A DNA stretch of 64,000 nucleotides from the NCBI RefSeq assembly GCF_009905435.1, contig NZ_JAAAMT010000002.1:62001-126000 (forward strand), given 5' to 3'. Within the stretch, counting starts at the first letter, position 1; each line of letters opens with the position of its first letter. Position numbers and translations under genes: made by a program. Positions 43,585 to 52,713 of this stretch are shown piece after piece. The notes under the pieces were generated by a model. The model was given only the letters and a program-made list of their open reading frames with translations. It did no database searches and was not told where the DNA came from. The stretch comes from Pseudomonas sp. R5(2019) (lineage in GTDB: Bacteria; Pseudomonadota; Gammaproteobacteria; Pseudomonadales; Pseudomonadaceae).

Positions 43585-44595
43585 ATGCTAGATAAATCAG
43601 CCTCAAACCCACGAAATACAAGCTCTGCGCTGTCCCGGCGCTTCAGCGTTGCACCGATGATGGATTGGACCGACCGCCACTGTCGCTTTTTCCTGCGCCT
43701 GCTCTCCAGCAACGCCCTGCTCTACACCGAGATGGTCACCACCGGCGCGCTGCTGCACGGCGATCACGAGCGCTTTTTGCGCCACGACGACACCGAGCAT
43801 CCGCTGGCCCTGCAACTGGGCGGCAGCGTGCCGGCCGACCTGGCCGCTTGCGCGCGCATGGCTCAGGAAGCGGGCTACGACGAGGTTAACCTGAACGTCG
43901 GCTGCCCCAGCGACCGGGTGCAAAACAATATGATCGGCGCCTGCCTGATGGGGCATCCGGCACTGGTGGCCGATTGTGTGAAGGCGATGCGCGATGCGGT
44001 GTCGATTCCGGTGACGATAAAGCACCGCATTGGCATCAATGGTCGCGACAGTTATGAGCAGCTGTGCGATTTCGTCGGTCAGGTTCGGGAGGCCGGGTGC
44101 CGCAGTTTTACCGTGCATGCACGGATCGCGATCCTTGAGGGGCTGTCGCCGAAGGAGAACCGCGAGATTCCGCCGCTGCGCTACGACATCGCGGCTCAGC
44201 TGAAAGCTGACTTTCCCGACCTTGAGATTGTGCTTAACGGTGGGATCAAGACGTTGGCCGAGTGTCAGGCGCATTTGCAGACGTTCGACGGGGTGATGTT
44301 GGGCCGGGAGGCGTATCACAACCCGTATGTGCTGGCGGAGGTGGATCAGCGGCTGTTCGGCAGCAGCGCGCCGGTGATTTCGCGCTTTGAGGCGCTGCAG
44401 CGCTTGAGGCCGTATATCGCCGCGCATCTGGCATCCGGCGGGGCGATGCATCATGTCACTCGGCATATCCTCGGGCTGGGCCAGGGCTTTCCCGGCGCGC
44501 GCAAGTTCCGCCAGTTGTTGTCGGTCGATATTCACAAGAGCAAGGACCCACTGGGGTTGCTCGACCAGGCCGGCGAGATTCTCGAAGGGCGCTAA
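43585..44595 (+). CDS. dusA: tRNA-dihydrouridine(20/20a) synthase DusA
   Basis: Predicted 336 aa. The FMN barrel begins FSVAPMMDWTDRHCRFFLRL; the catalytic Cys lies in LNVGCPSDRVQNNMIGACLM, and KHRIGI and VHARIAILEGLSPKENR bind FMN and tRNA. It reduces uridines 20 and 20a in tRNA D-loops. The first ~16 residues (MLDKSASNPRNTSSAL) are unlike the rest and may have been supplied by an integrated element, since the 5' end of dusA is a known integration site. The ribosome site is weak. Confidence 0.92.
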   Translation: MLDKSASNPRNTSSALSRRFSVAPMMDWTDRHCRFFLRLLSSNALLYTEMVTTGALLHGDHERFLRHDDTEHPLALQLGGSVPADLAACARMAQEAGYDEVNLNVGCPSDRVQNNMIGACLMGHPALVADCVKAMRDAVSIPVTIKHRIGINGRDSYEQLCDFVGQVREAGCRSFTVHARIAILEGLSPKENREIPPLRYDIAAQLKADFPDLEIVLNGGIKTLAECQAHLQTFDGVMLGREAYHNPYVLAEVDQRLFGSSAPVISRFEALQRLRPYIAAHLASGGAMHHVTRHILGLGQGFPGARKFRQLLSVDIHKSKDPLGLLDQAGEILEGR

Positions 44596-44735
44596 CCGAC
44601 AGGGCGCTCGGAACCCACGCCCACCTGTGCACTCCAACCATTATTACCCACATCGAAGCCACTGCCCGCCGCAGCGCTTGAGCGGTTGGCAGTGCTCGGG
44701 TAATGTCGTCTAAACGCAAAGGACAGAGCACGCAC

Positions 44736-45662
44736 ATGACCTCCAAGCTGGAACAACTCAAGCAGTTCACCACTGTGGTCGCCGACACCGGTGACATCGA
44801 TGCCATCTCCCGCCTCAAGCCGGTCGACGCCACTACCAACCCCTCTCTTCTGCTCAAGGCCGCGGCAATGCCGGGCTATGCCGATTTGCTGAATGCCTCG
44901 GTGCGCGACAGCAAGGGCGACCTGGGCCTGGCTTGCGACCGTTTTGCCGTTGCGGTCGGCAGCGGCATTTTGAAGGTAATTCCGGGGCGAATCTCGACTG
45001 AAGTCGATGCGCGCCTGTCGTTCGATGAGCCGGCGCTGCTGGCCAAGGCCCGTCAGTTGATCGAGCTGTACGACAAGGCCGGTATCGGCCGTGAGCGAGT
45101 GCTGATCAAGCTGGCTTCGACCTGGGAAGGTATCCGTGCCGCCGAGAAGCTGGAAAAAGAGGGCATCCAGACCAACCTGACGCTGCTGTTCTCGTTCGCC
45201 CAGGCCGTGGCCTGCGCCGAGGCCGGTGTGTTCCTGATTTCGCCGTTCGTGGGTCGTATCTACGATTGGTACAAGAAGGCCAACGGCACCGAGTACGTGG
45301 GCGCGGACGATCCGGGTGTGCAGTCCGTAACACGCATTTACAACTATTACAAAGCCAATGACTACAAAACCGTGGTCATGGGCGCCAGCTTCCGTAACAT
45401 CGGCCAGATCGAAGAGCTGGCCGGTTGCGACCGCCTGACCATCAGCCCCGAGCTACTGCAACAATTGTCCGAGGACACTGGCACTCTGGCCCGCAAGCTT
45501 GCACCGGGCAATGCCGGTGAGCCACGTCAGCATCTGACCGAGAGCCAGTTCCGCTGGGCTTCGAACGAAGATGCGATGGCGACCGAGAAACTGGCTGAGG
45601 GTATTCGTCAGTTTGCTCGTGATCAGGAGAAGCTTGAGAAACTGCTGGCTTCCAAGGGCTGA
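44736..45662 (+). CDS. tal: Transaldolase
   Basis: Predicted 308 aa from the ATG at 44736; an ATG 11 codons upstream is less likely by family length. The TIM-barrel motifs [13 protein letters not shown] and [12 protein letters not shown], with the Schiff-base K125, and [13 protein letters not shown] are diagnostic. It transfers dihydroxyacetone units in the non-oxidative pentose-phosphate pathway. A strong terminator follows at 45788. Confidence 0.95.
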   Translation: MTSKLEQLKQFTTVVADTGDIDAISRLKPVDATTNPSLLLKAAAMPGYADLLNASVRDSKGDLGLACDRFAVAVGSGILKVIPGRISTEVDARLSFDEPALLAKARQLIELYDKAGIGRERVLIKLASTWEGIRAAEKLEKEGIQTNLTLLFSFAQAVACAEAGVFLISPFVGRIYDWYKKANGTEYVGADDPGVQSVTRIYNYYKANDYKTVVMGASFRNIGQIEELAGCDRLTISPELLQQLSEDTGTLARKLAPGNAGEPRQHLTESQFRWASNEDAMATEKLAEGIRQFARDQEKLEKLLASKG

Positions 45663-45681
45663 TATTTACGCGCCTGAAAAG

Positions 45682-45761
45682 CTTCGCGGGCAAGCCTCGC
45701 TCCTACACACCCCCCGCAGTTCGAATGCGGGGCATGTGGGAGCGAGGCTTGCCCGCGAAGG
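45682..45761. repeat. REP pair (GGCTTGCCCGCGAAG family)
   Basis: CTTCGCGGGCAAGCCTCGCTCC (45682-45703) and its inverted copy ending at 45761 are 32 bp apart, downstream of tal. Confidence 0.85.
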
Positions 45762-45787
45762 GGCCCGATCCAATTGTTTGCCAGCCC

Positions 45788-45811
45788 AAGGGCGACTTCG
45801 GTCGCCCTTTT
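45788..45811 (+). terminator. Rho-independent terminator downstream of tal
   Basis: GGGCGAC-TTCG-GTCGCCC (45790-45807) with a stable UUCG loop is followed by TTTT. Confidence 0.85.
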
Positions 45812-45835
45812 CCATGAGTAGAGTTTTTAGTCCTG

Positions 45836-47761
45836 ATGCCCGCTCCTGCTGATTCTTGCTCTCCCCTGCCGCCGGTCGTGGCCGGCCCGATGTTGCGTCG
45901 CATGGAAGCCTCCCGGTTGGTGATCTGGCTGGTTGGATCACGATCGCTGCAGCTGATACTTCGCCTGACCGTGCGCGGCGAGCCGCAGGAACATGATTTA
46001 AACTACGACAGCTGCCAGATCATCCCGATCGGCGAGCACGCCTTCGTCCACCTGATCGACCTGAAGCTGCCTGCCCCGCTGCCGCTTGACGAGCAGATCG
46101 ACTACGACTTGCTTGTCTCGACCGACGGCGCGCGGCAAGGGATCGCCGAGTGGGCCCCCCACCTGCTGTACGGCCAGGCCCGACAGCCGAATTTTGTCCT
46201 GCGCTCCCGACTGGACCATATGCTTCACGGCTCTTGCCGCAAACCTCATCACCCTGCGCCGGATGGCCTGCTCTGCGCCGACCGCTTGCTCGCCAGCGCC
46301 CCTGCGCCTGATGAGCGCCCGGCGCTGTTGATGATGAGTGGCGACCAGGTCTACGCCGACGATGTCGCAGGCCCCATGCTGCGGGCCATTCATGCGCTGA
46401 TCGAGCGCCTGGGCCTGTTTGGCGAGCAGCTGGAAGGCGCCGTCGTCGACAACAGCGAGGCGCTGTACAGGCATCCTGCCAGTTACTACCACCGAGTCGA
46501 CTTGCTACCCGCGCTCAAGAGCAACGAAACCCTGCGCGAACGCTTTTTTGGCGGCGTCAAAAAGCCGATTTTTACCAGCAGCAGCGCCGATAACCACTTG
46601 GTCACCTTTGCCGAAGTGATGGCCATGTACCTGCTGGTCTGGTCACCAACGCCGTGGACGCTGATCAACCCGACCATGCCCACGTTGACGCTCGCGCGGC
46701 GCGAGCGCTATGTGCAGGAGCACGCCCATATAGAGGCGTTCAAGGCCGGGTTGGGCGGCGTGGCGCGGGTATTTGCCCACTTGCCCTGCCACATGATTTT
46801 CGATGACCACGACATCACCGATGACTGGAACCTCAGCGCCCAATGGGAGCTGACCGCGTATGGCCACCCTTTCTCCCGGCGCATCATCGGTAATGCGCTG
46901 ATTGCCTACCTGCTGTGCCAGGGCTGGGGGAACAACCCGCAGGTGTTTGTCCAACCCCTGCAGGGTTGCCGGGCAATGATTGCAGAGGAATCCGGCAGGC
47001 ATTTGAATGCTACAGCGCAGGACGCCTTGATCGATCAACTGCTGCGCTTTCACGACTGGCAATACGTGTTGCCCACCACGCCTGCGCTGATGGTGCTGGA
47101 CACCCGCACGCGCCGCTGGCGCAGCGAGAGCGACCCGCAACGGCCCTCAGGTCTGCTGGATTGGGAAGCGTTGTGCGAGTTTCAGCACGAGTTGCTCGAT
47201 CACCCGAGTGCCATCGTGGTGTCGCCGGCGCCGATTTTCGGGGTCAAGTTGATTGAGACTGTGCAGCGAGTGTTCAGCTGGCTGGGTTATCCGCTGCTGG
47301 TGGACGCTGAAAACTGGATGGCCCACCGCGGGGCGGCGAAGGTCATGCTGAACATCTTCCGGCATTCGCGCACGCCGGGGAACTACGTGATTCTGTCTGG
47401 CGATGTGCACTATTCCTTCGTTTACGAGGTGCTGATTCGCCACCGGGATCGCGGCCCGCAGATCTGGCAAATCACCAGCAGCGGGATCAAGAACGAGTTT
47501 CCGCGGCGTCTGCTCGACACCTTTGATCGCCTCAATCGCTGGCTTTACTCGCCCCGCTCGCCCTTGAACTGGTTTACCAAGCGCCGGCTCATGGAAGTGG
47601 TGCCACGCACACCCGAGCACAGCAAATCCGGCGAGCGACTCTGGAACAACGCAGGTCTGGGTCAGGTATTTTTCAATGAACAGGGGCAACCTCGGCGCAT
47701 CTTCCAGATGAACGCCGACGGATCATCGCCGACCGAGTTTCCTCAGCAGCGTCGCGAATAA
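45836..47761 (+). CDS. PhoD-like (alkaline phosphatase D type) metallophosphoesterase
   Basis: Predicted 641 aa from the ATG at 45836. Metallophosphatase ligands are seen in LLMMSGDQVYADDV, CHMIFDDHDITDDWN and VILSGDVHYSFVYE. The N-terminal ~110 residues form a beta-rich domain as in the PhoD-like family. No secretion or Tat signal is visible, unlike true exported PhoD, so it is probably cytoplasmic and of unknown substrate. It is inserted between tal and rssC. Confidence 0.82.
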   Translation: MPAPADSCSPLPPVVAGPMLRRMEASRLVIWLVGSRSLQLILRLTVRGEPQEHDLNYDSCQIIPIGEHAFVHLIDLKLPAPLPLDEQIDYDLLVSTDGARQGIAEWAPHLLYGQARQPNFVLRSRLDHMLHGSCRKPHHPAPDGLLCADRLLASAPAPDERPALLMMSGDQVYADDVAGPMLRAIHALIERLGLFGEQLEGAVVDNSEALYRHPASYYHRVDLLPALKSNETLRERFFGGVKKPIFTSSSADNHLVTFAEVMAMYLLVWSPTPWTLINPTMPTLTLARRERYVQEHAHIEAFKAGLGGVARVFAHLPCHMIFDDHDITDDWNLSAQWELTAYGHPFSRRIIGNALIAYLLCQGWGNNPQVFVQPLQGCRAMIAEESGRHLNATAQDALIDQLLRFHDWQYVLPTTPALMVLDTRTRRWRSESDPQRPSGLLDWEALCEFQHELLDHPSAIVVSPAPIFGVKLIETVQRVFSWLGYPLLVDAENWMAHRGAAKVMLNIFRHSRTPGNYVILSGDVHYSFVYEVLIRHRDRGPQIWQITSSGIKNEFPRRLLDTFDRLNRWLYSPRSPLNWFTKRRLMEVVPRTPEHSKSGERLWNNAGLGQVFFNEQGQPRRIFQMNADGSSPTEFPQQRRE

Positions 47762-47804
47762 GGGAAGTGGCCGAGGGCGCCTGCTGGCGCCCTCAAACGA
47801 GCGG

Positions 47805-48287
47805 TCAGGTGCGCTCGAGGGCGTTGACCAGGTCGTGAAAGGCTTCACGGTTGGAGTCGTTCAAGCCCATGAGGATTTTGTGCGCTTCCAGAACCTTGGC
47901 CTTGACCACGTCTTCGGACTGGTCCTGGGACGGTAGGTCCGCCAGGCATTCCGGACAAGGGATCGGCTGGTTGACGATGTTGAACACCTGATCGAAGCCC
48001 ATCGACTGCAGCAACCGGGTGATGTCTTCGTGGGTGGTGACGACGGTTGGCAACAGCCCCACCTTTTGCCGCGAAAGGATCGACAGTTTGGCCAGAAGCC
48101 CCAGCGTGGTGCTGTCGATGCTGCGGGTTTCGGTGAGATCGATGACGATCGCTGAAAAGTTCAGCGCCGTGAAAATCCGCTCAATCGTCGCATCCAACGC
48201 CGAGCAAAGGGTCAGGCGCACCTCACCGACGAACTTCAGCACAAAGGTGCCATCCTGCTCGGCAAACTGGATTCTACCGGTACTCAT
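47805..48287 (-). CDS. rssC: STAS-domain anti-anti-sigma factor RssC-like
   Basis: Predicted 160 aa. The STAS domain (TGRIQFAEQDGTFVLKFVGEVR) has the phosphorylatable Ser/Thr region in TETRSIDSTTLGLLAKL. The C-terminal extension contains a CPEC pair and helices. The start overlaps the rssB stop (ATGA). In Pseudomonas RssB/RssC form a partner-switch pair thought to affect sigma-S availability: the phosphatase RssB dephosphorylates the STAS protein. Confidence 0.85.
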   Translation of the reverse strand: MSTGRIQFAEQDGTFVLKFVGEVRLTLCSALDATIERIFTALNFSAIVIDLTETRSIDSTTLGLLAKLSILSRQKVGLLPTVVTTHEDITRLLQSMGFDQVFNIVNQPIPCPECLADLPSQDQSEDVVKAKVLEAHKILMGLNDSNREAFHDLVNALERT

Positions 48288-49468
48288 TGAAGATTCCTGC
48301 TTAACACCAATAGGGCGATATCATCCGGCATCTCCCCAAGCGTAGCTAAACCAAACCGTTGCCGCAGGCCATCCAGGCTGCCGCCCGCTGCACTGACTAT
48401 TTCAGGCAGTGCTGCTTCCTTATCTTTGAGTGTTTCGCCGGGCAAAAGGTCCAGAATGCCATCAGATAACAGCGTCAGGCTGAAGCTTGGCGGCAGCTCC
48501 AGCACATTGTCGGCGTAGGTGGCTTCGTTGAACAGCCCTACCGGCAGCCCGCGGCCGTCCAGGTAGCGCGCTTGCCCTGGCGTGTACAGCACCGGCAACG
48601 GCAGGTGCCCGCCAATGCTGTAGGTCAAAAGCCCGGTGTCTTCATCAATCACGCCGCCCACCATCGTCACATGCTTGCCCAGCTTGCAGTTGATCAGCCC
48701 GCGGTTGATGTGGCCCAGCACTTCCGACGGCATGAATTCGCGCAACTTGCCGCCGCGCTTGAATTCAAACAACAGCCTGGTGGTCATGAACTTCAGCAGC
48801 ACGGTGACAAACGCCGAAGAGGCACCATGGCCGGACACGTCAGCGAGGTAAAACGCGATACGGCGCTCGTCCACGCGGAAGTAGTCGACAAAATCTCCAG
48901 ACAGGTACAGCGACGGAATGATCTGGTGTTCAAACGCCAGGTCATCAGCGTGCCACGGGCTTCCGGGCAGCATGTTCATCTGCACCTGCCGCCCCGCCGT
49001 CTGGTCTTCCTGCAACAGGTGCAGGCTGGCCTCGAGCTCGCGGTTGGCGGTTTCAAGTTTCTCCCGGTAGCGCTGGTTTTCCTGCACCAGGCGAGCGCGA
49101 TCCAGTGCTCGGTGCACCGAATGCTCAAGCACCGCGAGGTCTTCCAGAGGTTTGATCAGGTAATCCGCCGCACCCAGGCGCAAGGCCTCGACCGCATCAT
49201 TCATGACCCCTGCGCCGGACACGACGATAACCGGCGTGTCTGGAGCGCGTTCGGTGACCTGGCGGATAAGCTCGAGGCCGCCGACCTGCGGCATGCGCAA
49301 GTCACAGATCACAAGATCGGGGTTTTCCCGCTCGAATACCTGGAGACCTTGCAGGCCATTGCTTGCCTGAAGGACGCTGAAGCCACTGTCTTCAAGGTAG
49401 GCGGCAAGGCTTGCGCGCACTACATCGTCATCATCGATTATCAGCAGCGTGGCACTGGGTTTCTGCAT
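48284..49468 (-). CDS. rssB: Response regulator with PP2C phosphatase output, RssB-like
   Basis: Predicted 394 aa. The receiver domain has D56 as phosphoacceptor (DLVICDLRMP), then a coiled-coil linker around 130-160 (ENQRYREKLETANRELEASL). The C-terminal PP2C/SpoIIE-type phosphatase carries YLADVSGHGASSAFVTVLL and GEMPDDIALLVL metal sites. It acts in the cytoplasm on the STAS protein encoded by rssC, linking a histidine kinase signal to sigma-factor control. No kinase is adjacent. Confidence 0.88.
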   Translation of the reverse strand: MQKPSATLLIIDDDDVVRASLAAYLEDSGFSVLQASNGLQGLQVFERENPDLVICDLRMPQVGGLELIRQVTERAPDTPVIVVSGAGVMNDAVEALRLGAADYLIKPLEDLAVLEHSVHRALDRARLVQENQRYREKLETANRELEASLHLLQEDQTAGRQVQMNMLPGSPWHADDLAFEHQIIPSLYLSGDFVDYFRVDERRIAFYLADVSGHGASSAFVTVLLKFMTTRLLFEFKRGGKLREFMPSEVLGHINRGLINCKLGKHVTMVGGVIDEDTGLLTYSIGGHLPLPVLYTPGQARYLDGRGLPVGLFNEATYADNVLELPPSFSLTLLSDGILDLLPGETLKDKEAALPEIVSAAGGSLDGLRQRFGLATLGEMPDDIALLVLSRNLQ

Positions 49469-49839
49469 GTGGGCAAACGGCGCCAGAAATTAAGTTGACG
49501 TAGGCAGCCAGGACGAGCCTGGACTCACTTACCGGATTTCACTTCCAGCCTCTCTGCTATGAGTTGTAGGACAAGAAGCCCTACACAGCAAATTCAGAGG
49601 TGCCCTGTAAGGCGCAGACGGTACTCCCATCCGCCGGGCGTTTCAAGCTCACACCGATGGTCGCTTGAGGACTTTTCCCACACAAATCACCATGGGTTAT
49701 AAAAAACCTGCCAAGCGTGACACAAAGAAAGGTTGAAGCAGGACGGGATCCAAACAGACGCTCTGCGTCCCGGTATTCAGTATTCATTTGAAACAAAGAA
49801 GGCGGCACATTTGGCCGCCTTCCGTTTACCGCTGATCAA
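49469..49839. other. Intergenic region upstream of rssB
   Basis: No gene is supported in these 371 bp. A 75-codon minus-strand frame (49581-49808) has no recognisable features and runs over the mlaA terminator. The region should hold the rssB promoter. Confidence 0.5.
49799..49821 (-). terminator. Hairpin downstream of mlaA
   Basis: AAGGCGGC-ACATTTG-GCCGCCTT, an 8-bp perfect stem. On the minus strand it is followed by CTTTG, a weak T-tract. Confidence 0.7.
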
Positions 49840-50541
49840 TCAGAAATCGTCTTCGACCTGCCCGTCCTTGACCTTGAACTCGCGGTTCTGCAGGTAGGCG
49901 TTGCGGATGAAGGTGTACTTGTCGCCTTTGATCAACTTCTCTGCCGGCAGTAGCGCGACACGGGTATCCACCACCTTGACAGCCTGCGCAACGTTGCGGG
50001 TCGGCACGTGGTTCATGTAGCGGTAGGGCGAGGTGTAGCCGTCCGGATACTTGGAGATGGCATCGCGCACGGTGCTCGGGCCCAGCAGCGGCAGCATCAC
50101 GTACGGGCCACTGCCCACACCCCAGTAGCCCAGGGTCTGGCCGAAGTCTTCATCGTTACGTTGCAGGCCCATGCGGGTGCCCACGTCAAAGAAGCCCAGC
50201 ACGCCGAAGGTGGTGTTGAAGATCAACCGTGCGGTGTCGACACCGGCGGCCTGCGGCTTGAGCTGCAGCACGTTGTTGGCCAGGTTGCCGACATCGCCGA
50301 TGTTGTTGAAGATGTTGTGAACACCGTCTTCGAGAAACTGCGGCGTGACCGCCTGGTAGCCTTGCGCGATGGGCTTGAGCGCATAGGTGTCGACCGTATC
50401 GTTGAATCGGAAGATCGGCCGGTTGATGCTCTCCCACGGGTCATCTTCGGCCGCTTGGGCCGCCACCGGCACCAGCACGACGCTTGCACACAGGCAGGCA
50501 CGGGCCAGACGATCGATCAATACCTCACCGATCAAACGCAT
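49840..50541 (-). CDS. mlaA: MlaA/VacJ family outer-membrane lipid-asymmetry protein
   Basis: Predicted 233 aa from the ATG at 50541 (GAGGAG upstream). The signal peptide ends near VAAQA; I see no clear lipobox, so processing by signal peptidase I is likely. The MlaA motifs DPWESINRPIFRFNDTVD, FNTTFGVLGFFDVG and GYWGVGSGPYVMLPLLGPST are complete. It removes misplaced phospholipids from the outer leaflet and passes them to the Mla pathway; the rest of the system is not in this window. Confidence 0.92.
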   Translation of the reverse strand: MRLIGEVLIDRLARACLCASVVLVPVAAQAAEDDPWESINRPIFRFNDTVDTYALKPIAQGYQAVTPQFLEDGVHNIFNNIGDVGNLANNVLQLKPQAAGVDTARLIFNTTFGVLGFFDVGTRMGLQRNDEDFGQTLGYWGVGSGPYVMLPLLGPSTVRDAISKYPDGYTSPYRYMNHVPTRNVAQAVKVVDTRVALLPAEKLIKGDKYTFIRNAYLQNREFKVKDGQVEDDF

Positions 50542-50721
50542 ACACTTACTCCTCGACAATCACGGTTGCAGGCATGCAGCCTGCGGCAAAATCGGGAGTA
50601 TAAAGGGTCTGCCGCGAATTAGGCAGCGGTGGCACTTCGGCGGCGCAGGCTGTCACATAGCGGAAACAGGACTGTCACGGGCTTGGCGTACGCTTGAACG
50701 TCATTTTACAGGGACGTTGCC

Positions 50722-51324
50722 ATGCCATCCTCTGCCCCCGCTGTGACTGCCCTTCTGTTCGGCCTGCGCGGCTGCCTGGTGGACTTTGGCGCCCAGGCCT
50801 GCGCCCAGCCGGGCAAGCCACTGGAACCGGCCAAGCCGACACCCGGTGCGATGGACACCCTGAGCGCCTTGCGCAAGCAAGGCGTGCCCTGCGCCTGGCT
50901 GGACGAACTGCCGACGCAAACCGGGCGCAAGCTGGCGGCGACTCTGCCCGACTGGGTCGCCGCCACCCATAACCCCGCAGGCCTTGCCCCCTGGCCAGCG
51001 CCGGATGCGTGCTGGCAGGCATTGATGGCGCTGAAAATCCCGCGCCTGGACGGTTGCGTGCTGGTCAGCGGCGAGCCACGGCTGCTGCAATCGGGGCTCA
51101 ACGCCGGGTTGTGGACCATCGGCCTGGCCTCGTGCGGAGCGCTGTGCGGGCTGTCTGCACAGGAGTGGAAAGCGCTGGACGCCCGGCAACAGGAGCAAAA
51201 GCGCAGCAAGGCGACGCTGGCGCTCTATGGCCTGGGCGTTCACTCGGTCATTGATCACCTGGAAGAGCTTCAAGATTGCCTGGCCGATATCGGCCACCGT
51301 CGCCTCAAGGGTGAACGCCCATGA
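50722..51324 (+). CDS. PhnX-like HAD-fold protein lacking catalytic acids (probable pseudoenzyme)
   Basis: Predicted 200 aa, start ATG at 50722 with AGGGACG upstream. It aligns with phosphonoacetaldehyde-hydrolase-type HAD proteins by LRGCLVDFGA and SGLNAGLWTIGL. The nucleophile position of motif I (normally Asp in DWAGT) is Gly14, and the motif that normally reads GDTxxD is GEPRLL (117-122). The cap domain and its lysine are shortened or absent. A hydrolase activity is therefore doubtful; a binding or regulatory role is more likely. Confidence 0.8.
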   Translation: MPSSAPAVTALLFGLRGCLVDFGAQACAQPGKPLEPAKPTPGAMDTLSALRKQGVPCAWLDELPTQTGRKLAATLPDWVAATHNPAGLAPWPAPDACWQALMALKIPRLDGCVLVSGEPRLLQSGLNAGLWTIGLASCGALCGLSAQEWKALDARQQEQKRSKATLALYGLGVHSVIDHLEELQDCLADIGHRRLKGERP

Positions 51325-51446
51325 AGGCCGCCATTGATCGGGATCATGCAGATCGCGCGCAAGTGGATTAATCTGAAAGCAGGGCCATGGACCTTTTACG
51401 CGCCATGCGGGTCCATGGCTGTGCCTACTATTGAAGGGAGATCGCC

Positions 51447-51710
51447 ATGCCTGCCCGCGAACTGCAAGAGAAACTCGATACCTTGCGCGAGCAATTGGAA
51501 CAGAATCCACCGCTTTCCCTTGAGGAACGCGACGAACTTCACAAATTGATGGAACAGCTCGACGCCCAGATAAAACTGGAAAATACCGTTCCAGACACAA
51601 GCCTGGTCGATGGCGTCAATCTTGCCGTTGAACGCTTCGACGTCGAGCATCCCGCCCTGACTCAAACCCTGCGCAACATCGTCCAGACACTTCAAAGCAT
51701 GGGTATCTGA
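51447..51710 (+). CDS. DUF4404 family small protein
   Basis: Predicted 87 aa with GGGAG upstream. Highly charged and helical (LQEKLDTLREQLEQNPPLSL, then LHKLMEQLDAQI), typical of DUF4404, a small cytosolic Pseudomonas family of unknown function. The pattern of short amphipathic helices suggests a dimer. It always seems to sit between the HAD-like gene and queF in this gene order, but no role can be read. Confidence 0.85.
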   Translation: MPARELQEKLDTLREQLEQNPPLSLEERDELHKLMEQLDAQIKLENTVPDTSLVDGVNLAVERFDVEHPALTQTLRNIVQTLQSMGI

Positions 51711-51720
51711 CCCCCATGCC

Positions 51721-51823
51721 GTAGGAGCAAGGCTCGTCGGAGCGCCGAACCGCTGCGATGCAGACGGCTCGGTATGTCTGACGCACCGCGTTGAGGCCAT
51801 CGCAGGCGAGCCTTGCTCCTACA
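51721..51823. repeat. REP-like inverted pair
   Basis: GTAGGAGCAAGGCTCG (51721-51736) and CGAGCCTTGCTCCTAC (51808-51823) are exact inverted repeats 71 bp apart, between the convergent DUF4404 and queF genes. Confidence 0.8.
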
Positions 51824-51825
51824 TA

Positions 51826-52656
51826 TTACTGACGAACCAGGCGCAGGTTCTGAACGCTGAGCTTATCGCTGCTGCGGTAGGGGTTGATGTCCAGACCGCC
51901 GCGGCGCACATAACGGGCGAATACCGTCAGGCTTTCCGGTTTCAGCAGACGTTGCAGGTCGAGGAAGATCCGCTCGACACACTGCTCATGAAAGTCCGCG
52001 TGCTGACGGAAGCTGACCAGGTACGCCAGCAAGCTGGCGTGATCCAGCGCCGCGCCGCGGTAATGCACGCCGACGCTGCCCCAGTCCGGCTGGCCGGTGA
52101 CCGGGCAGTTGGACTTGAGCAGATGGCTGTGCAGGCTTTCTTCGACCACCCGCTCGACGTCGCAGCGCAGCAGCTCTGGCTGCGGCTGCTCGTAATTGCT
52201 GATGGCGACATCGAGGTCATCGATGCACACGCCGGGCATCGCGGCCACCCCTTCGGCCTGAACCTCGGCCAGACTGCGAATACGCACACCCACGGGCTTG
52301 CCCGCAGCGCCCGACAAATCCCGTTCCAGACAACCCACCAGCGCCTCGACGGAGTCGAACGGGGTCTGGTTCAGCGAGTTCAGATACAGCTTGAACGACT
52401 TGGATTCGATGATGTTCGGCGAGTCCGCCGGGATGCTGAATTCGCCGATGGCCACTACCGGCTTGCCCGACGGCAACAGCCAGGACAGCTCGAAGCAGTT
52501 CCAGAAATCCACACCTTTATACGGCAGGGTCTCGGCGCTCAAGCCAAGCTCCGCCCACTTGGCTGCACGCGGGATCGGGAACAGCAACGACGGGGTGTAG
52601 GTAGAGATATACTCGCTGGACTTGCCCAACGGCGAATGTTCGGCTGCGGGATGCAT
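51826..52656 (-). CDS. queF: NADPH-dependent 7-cyano-7-deazaguanine reductase
   Basis: Predicted 276 aa from the ATG at 52656 (long, YqeF-bearing QueF type). The T-fold motif [17 protein letters not shown] contains the catalytic Cys and Asp, and [11 protein letters not shown] with [10 protein letters not shown] completes the substrate site. It reduces preQ0 to preQ1 for queuosine in tRNA. It is monocistronic, convergent with DUF4404. Confidence 0.95.
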   Translation of the reverse strand: MHPAAEHSPLGKSSEYISTYTPSLLFPIPRAAKWAELGLSAETLPYKGVDFWNCFELSWLLPSGKPVVAIGEFSIPADSPNIIESKSFKLYLNSLNQTPFDSVEALVGCLERDLSGAAGKPVGVRIRSLAEVQAEGVAAMPGVCIDDLDVAISNYEQPQPELLRCDVERVVEESLHSHLLKSNCPVTGQPDWGSVGVHYRGAALDHASLLAYLVSFRQHADFHEQCVERIFLDLQRLLKPESLTVFARYVRRGGLDINPYRSSDKLSVQNLRLVRQ

Positions 52657-52713
52657 GGCTAAAACCTGGACTGAATAAACCGGCATAGTCTATCGGGTTT
52701 ACGCCCAACCTGG

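Noticed and set aside
43062..43712. 216-codon minus-strand frame as an intact protein
   Set aside because: Only the stretch from the ATG at 43481 for ~65 codons resembles an integrase. The rest is antisense to hicB or to the dusA start.
49581..49808. 75-codon minus-strand frame upstream of rssB
   Set aside because: It runs into the mlaA terminator hairpin, has no clear ribosome site and no recognisable features.
8888..52000. CRISPR array
   Set aside because: The recurring short sequences are paired inverted repeats at scattered intergenic sites, not regularly spaced direct repeats.
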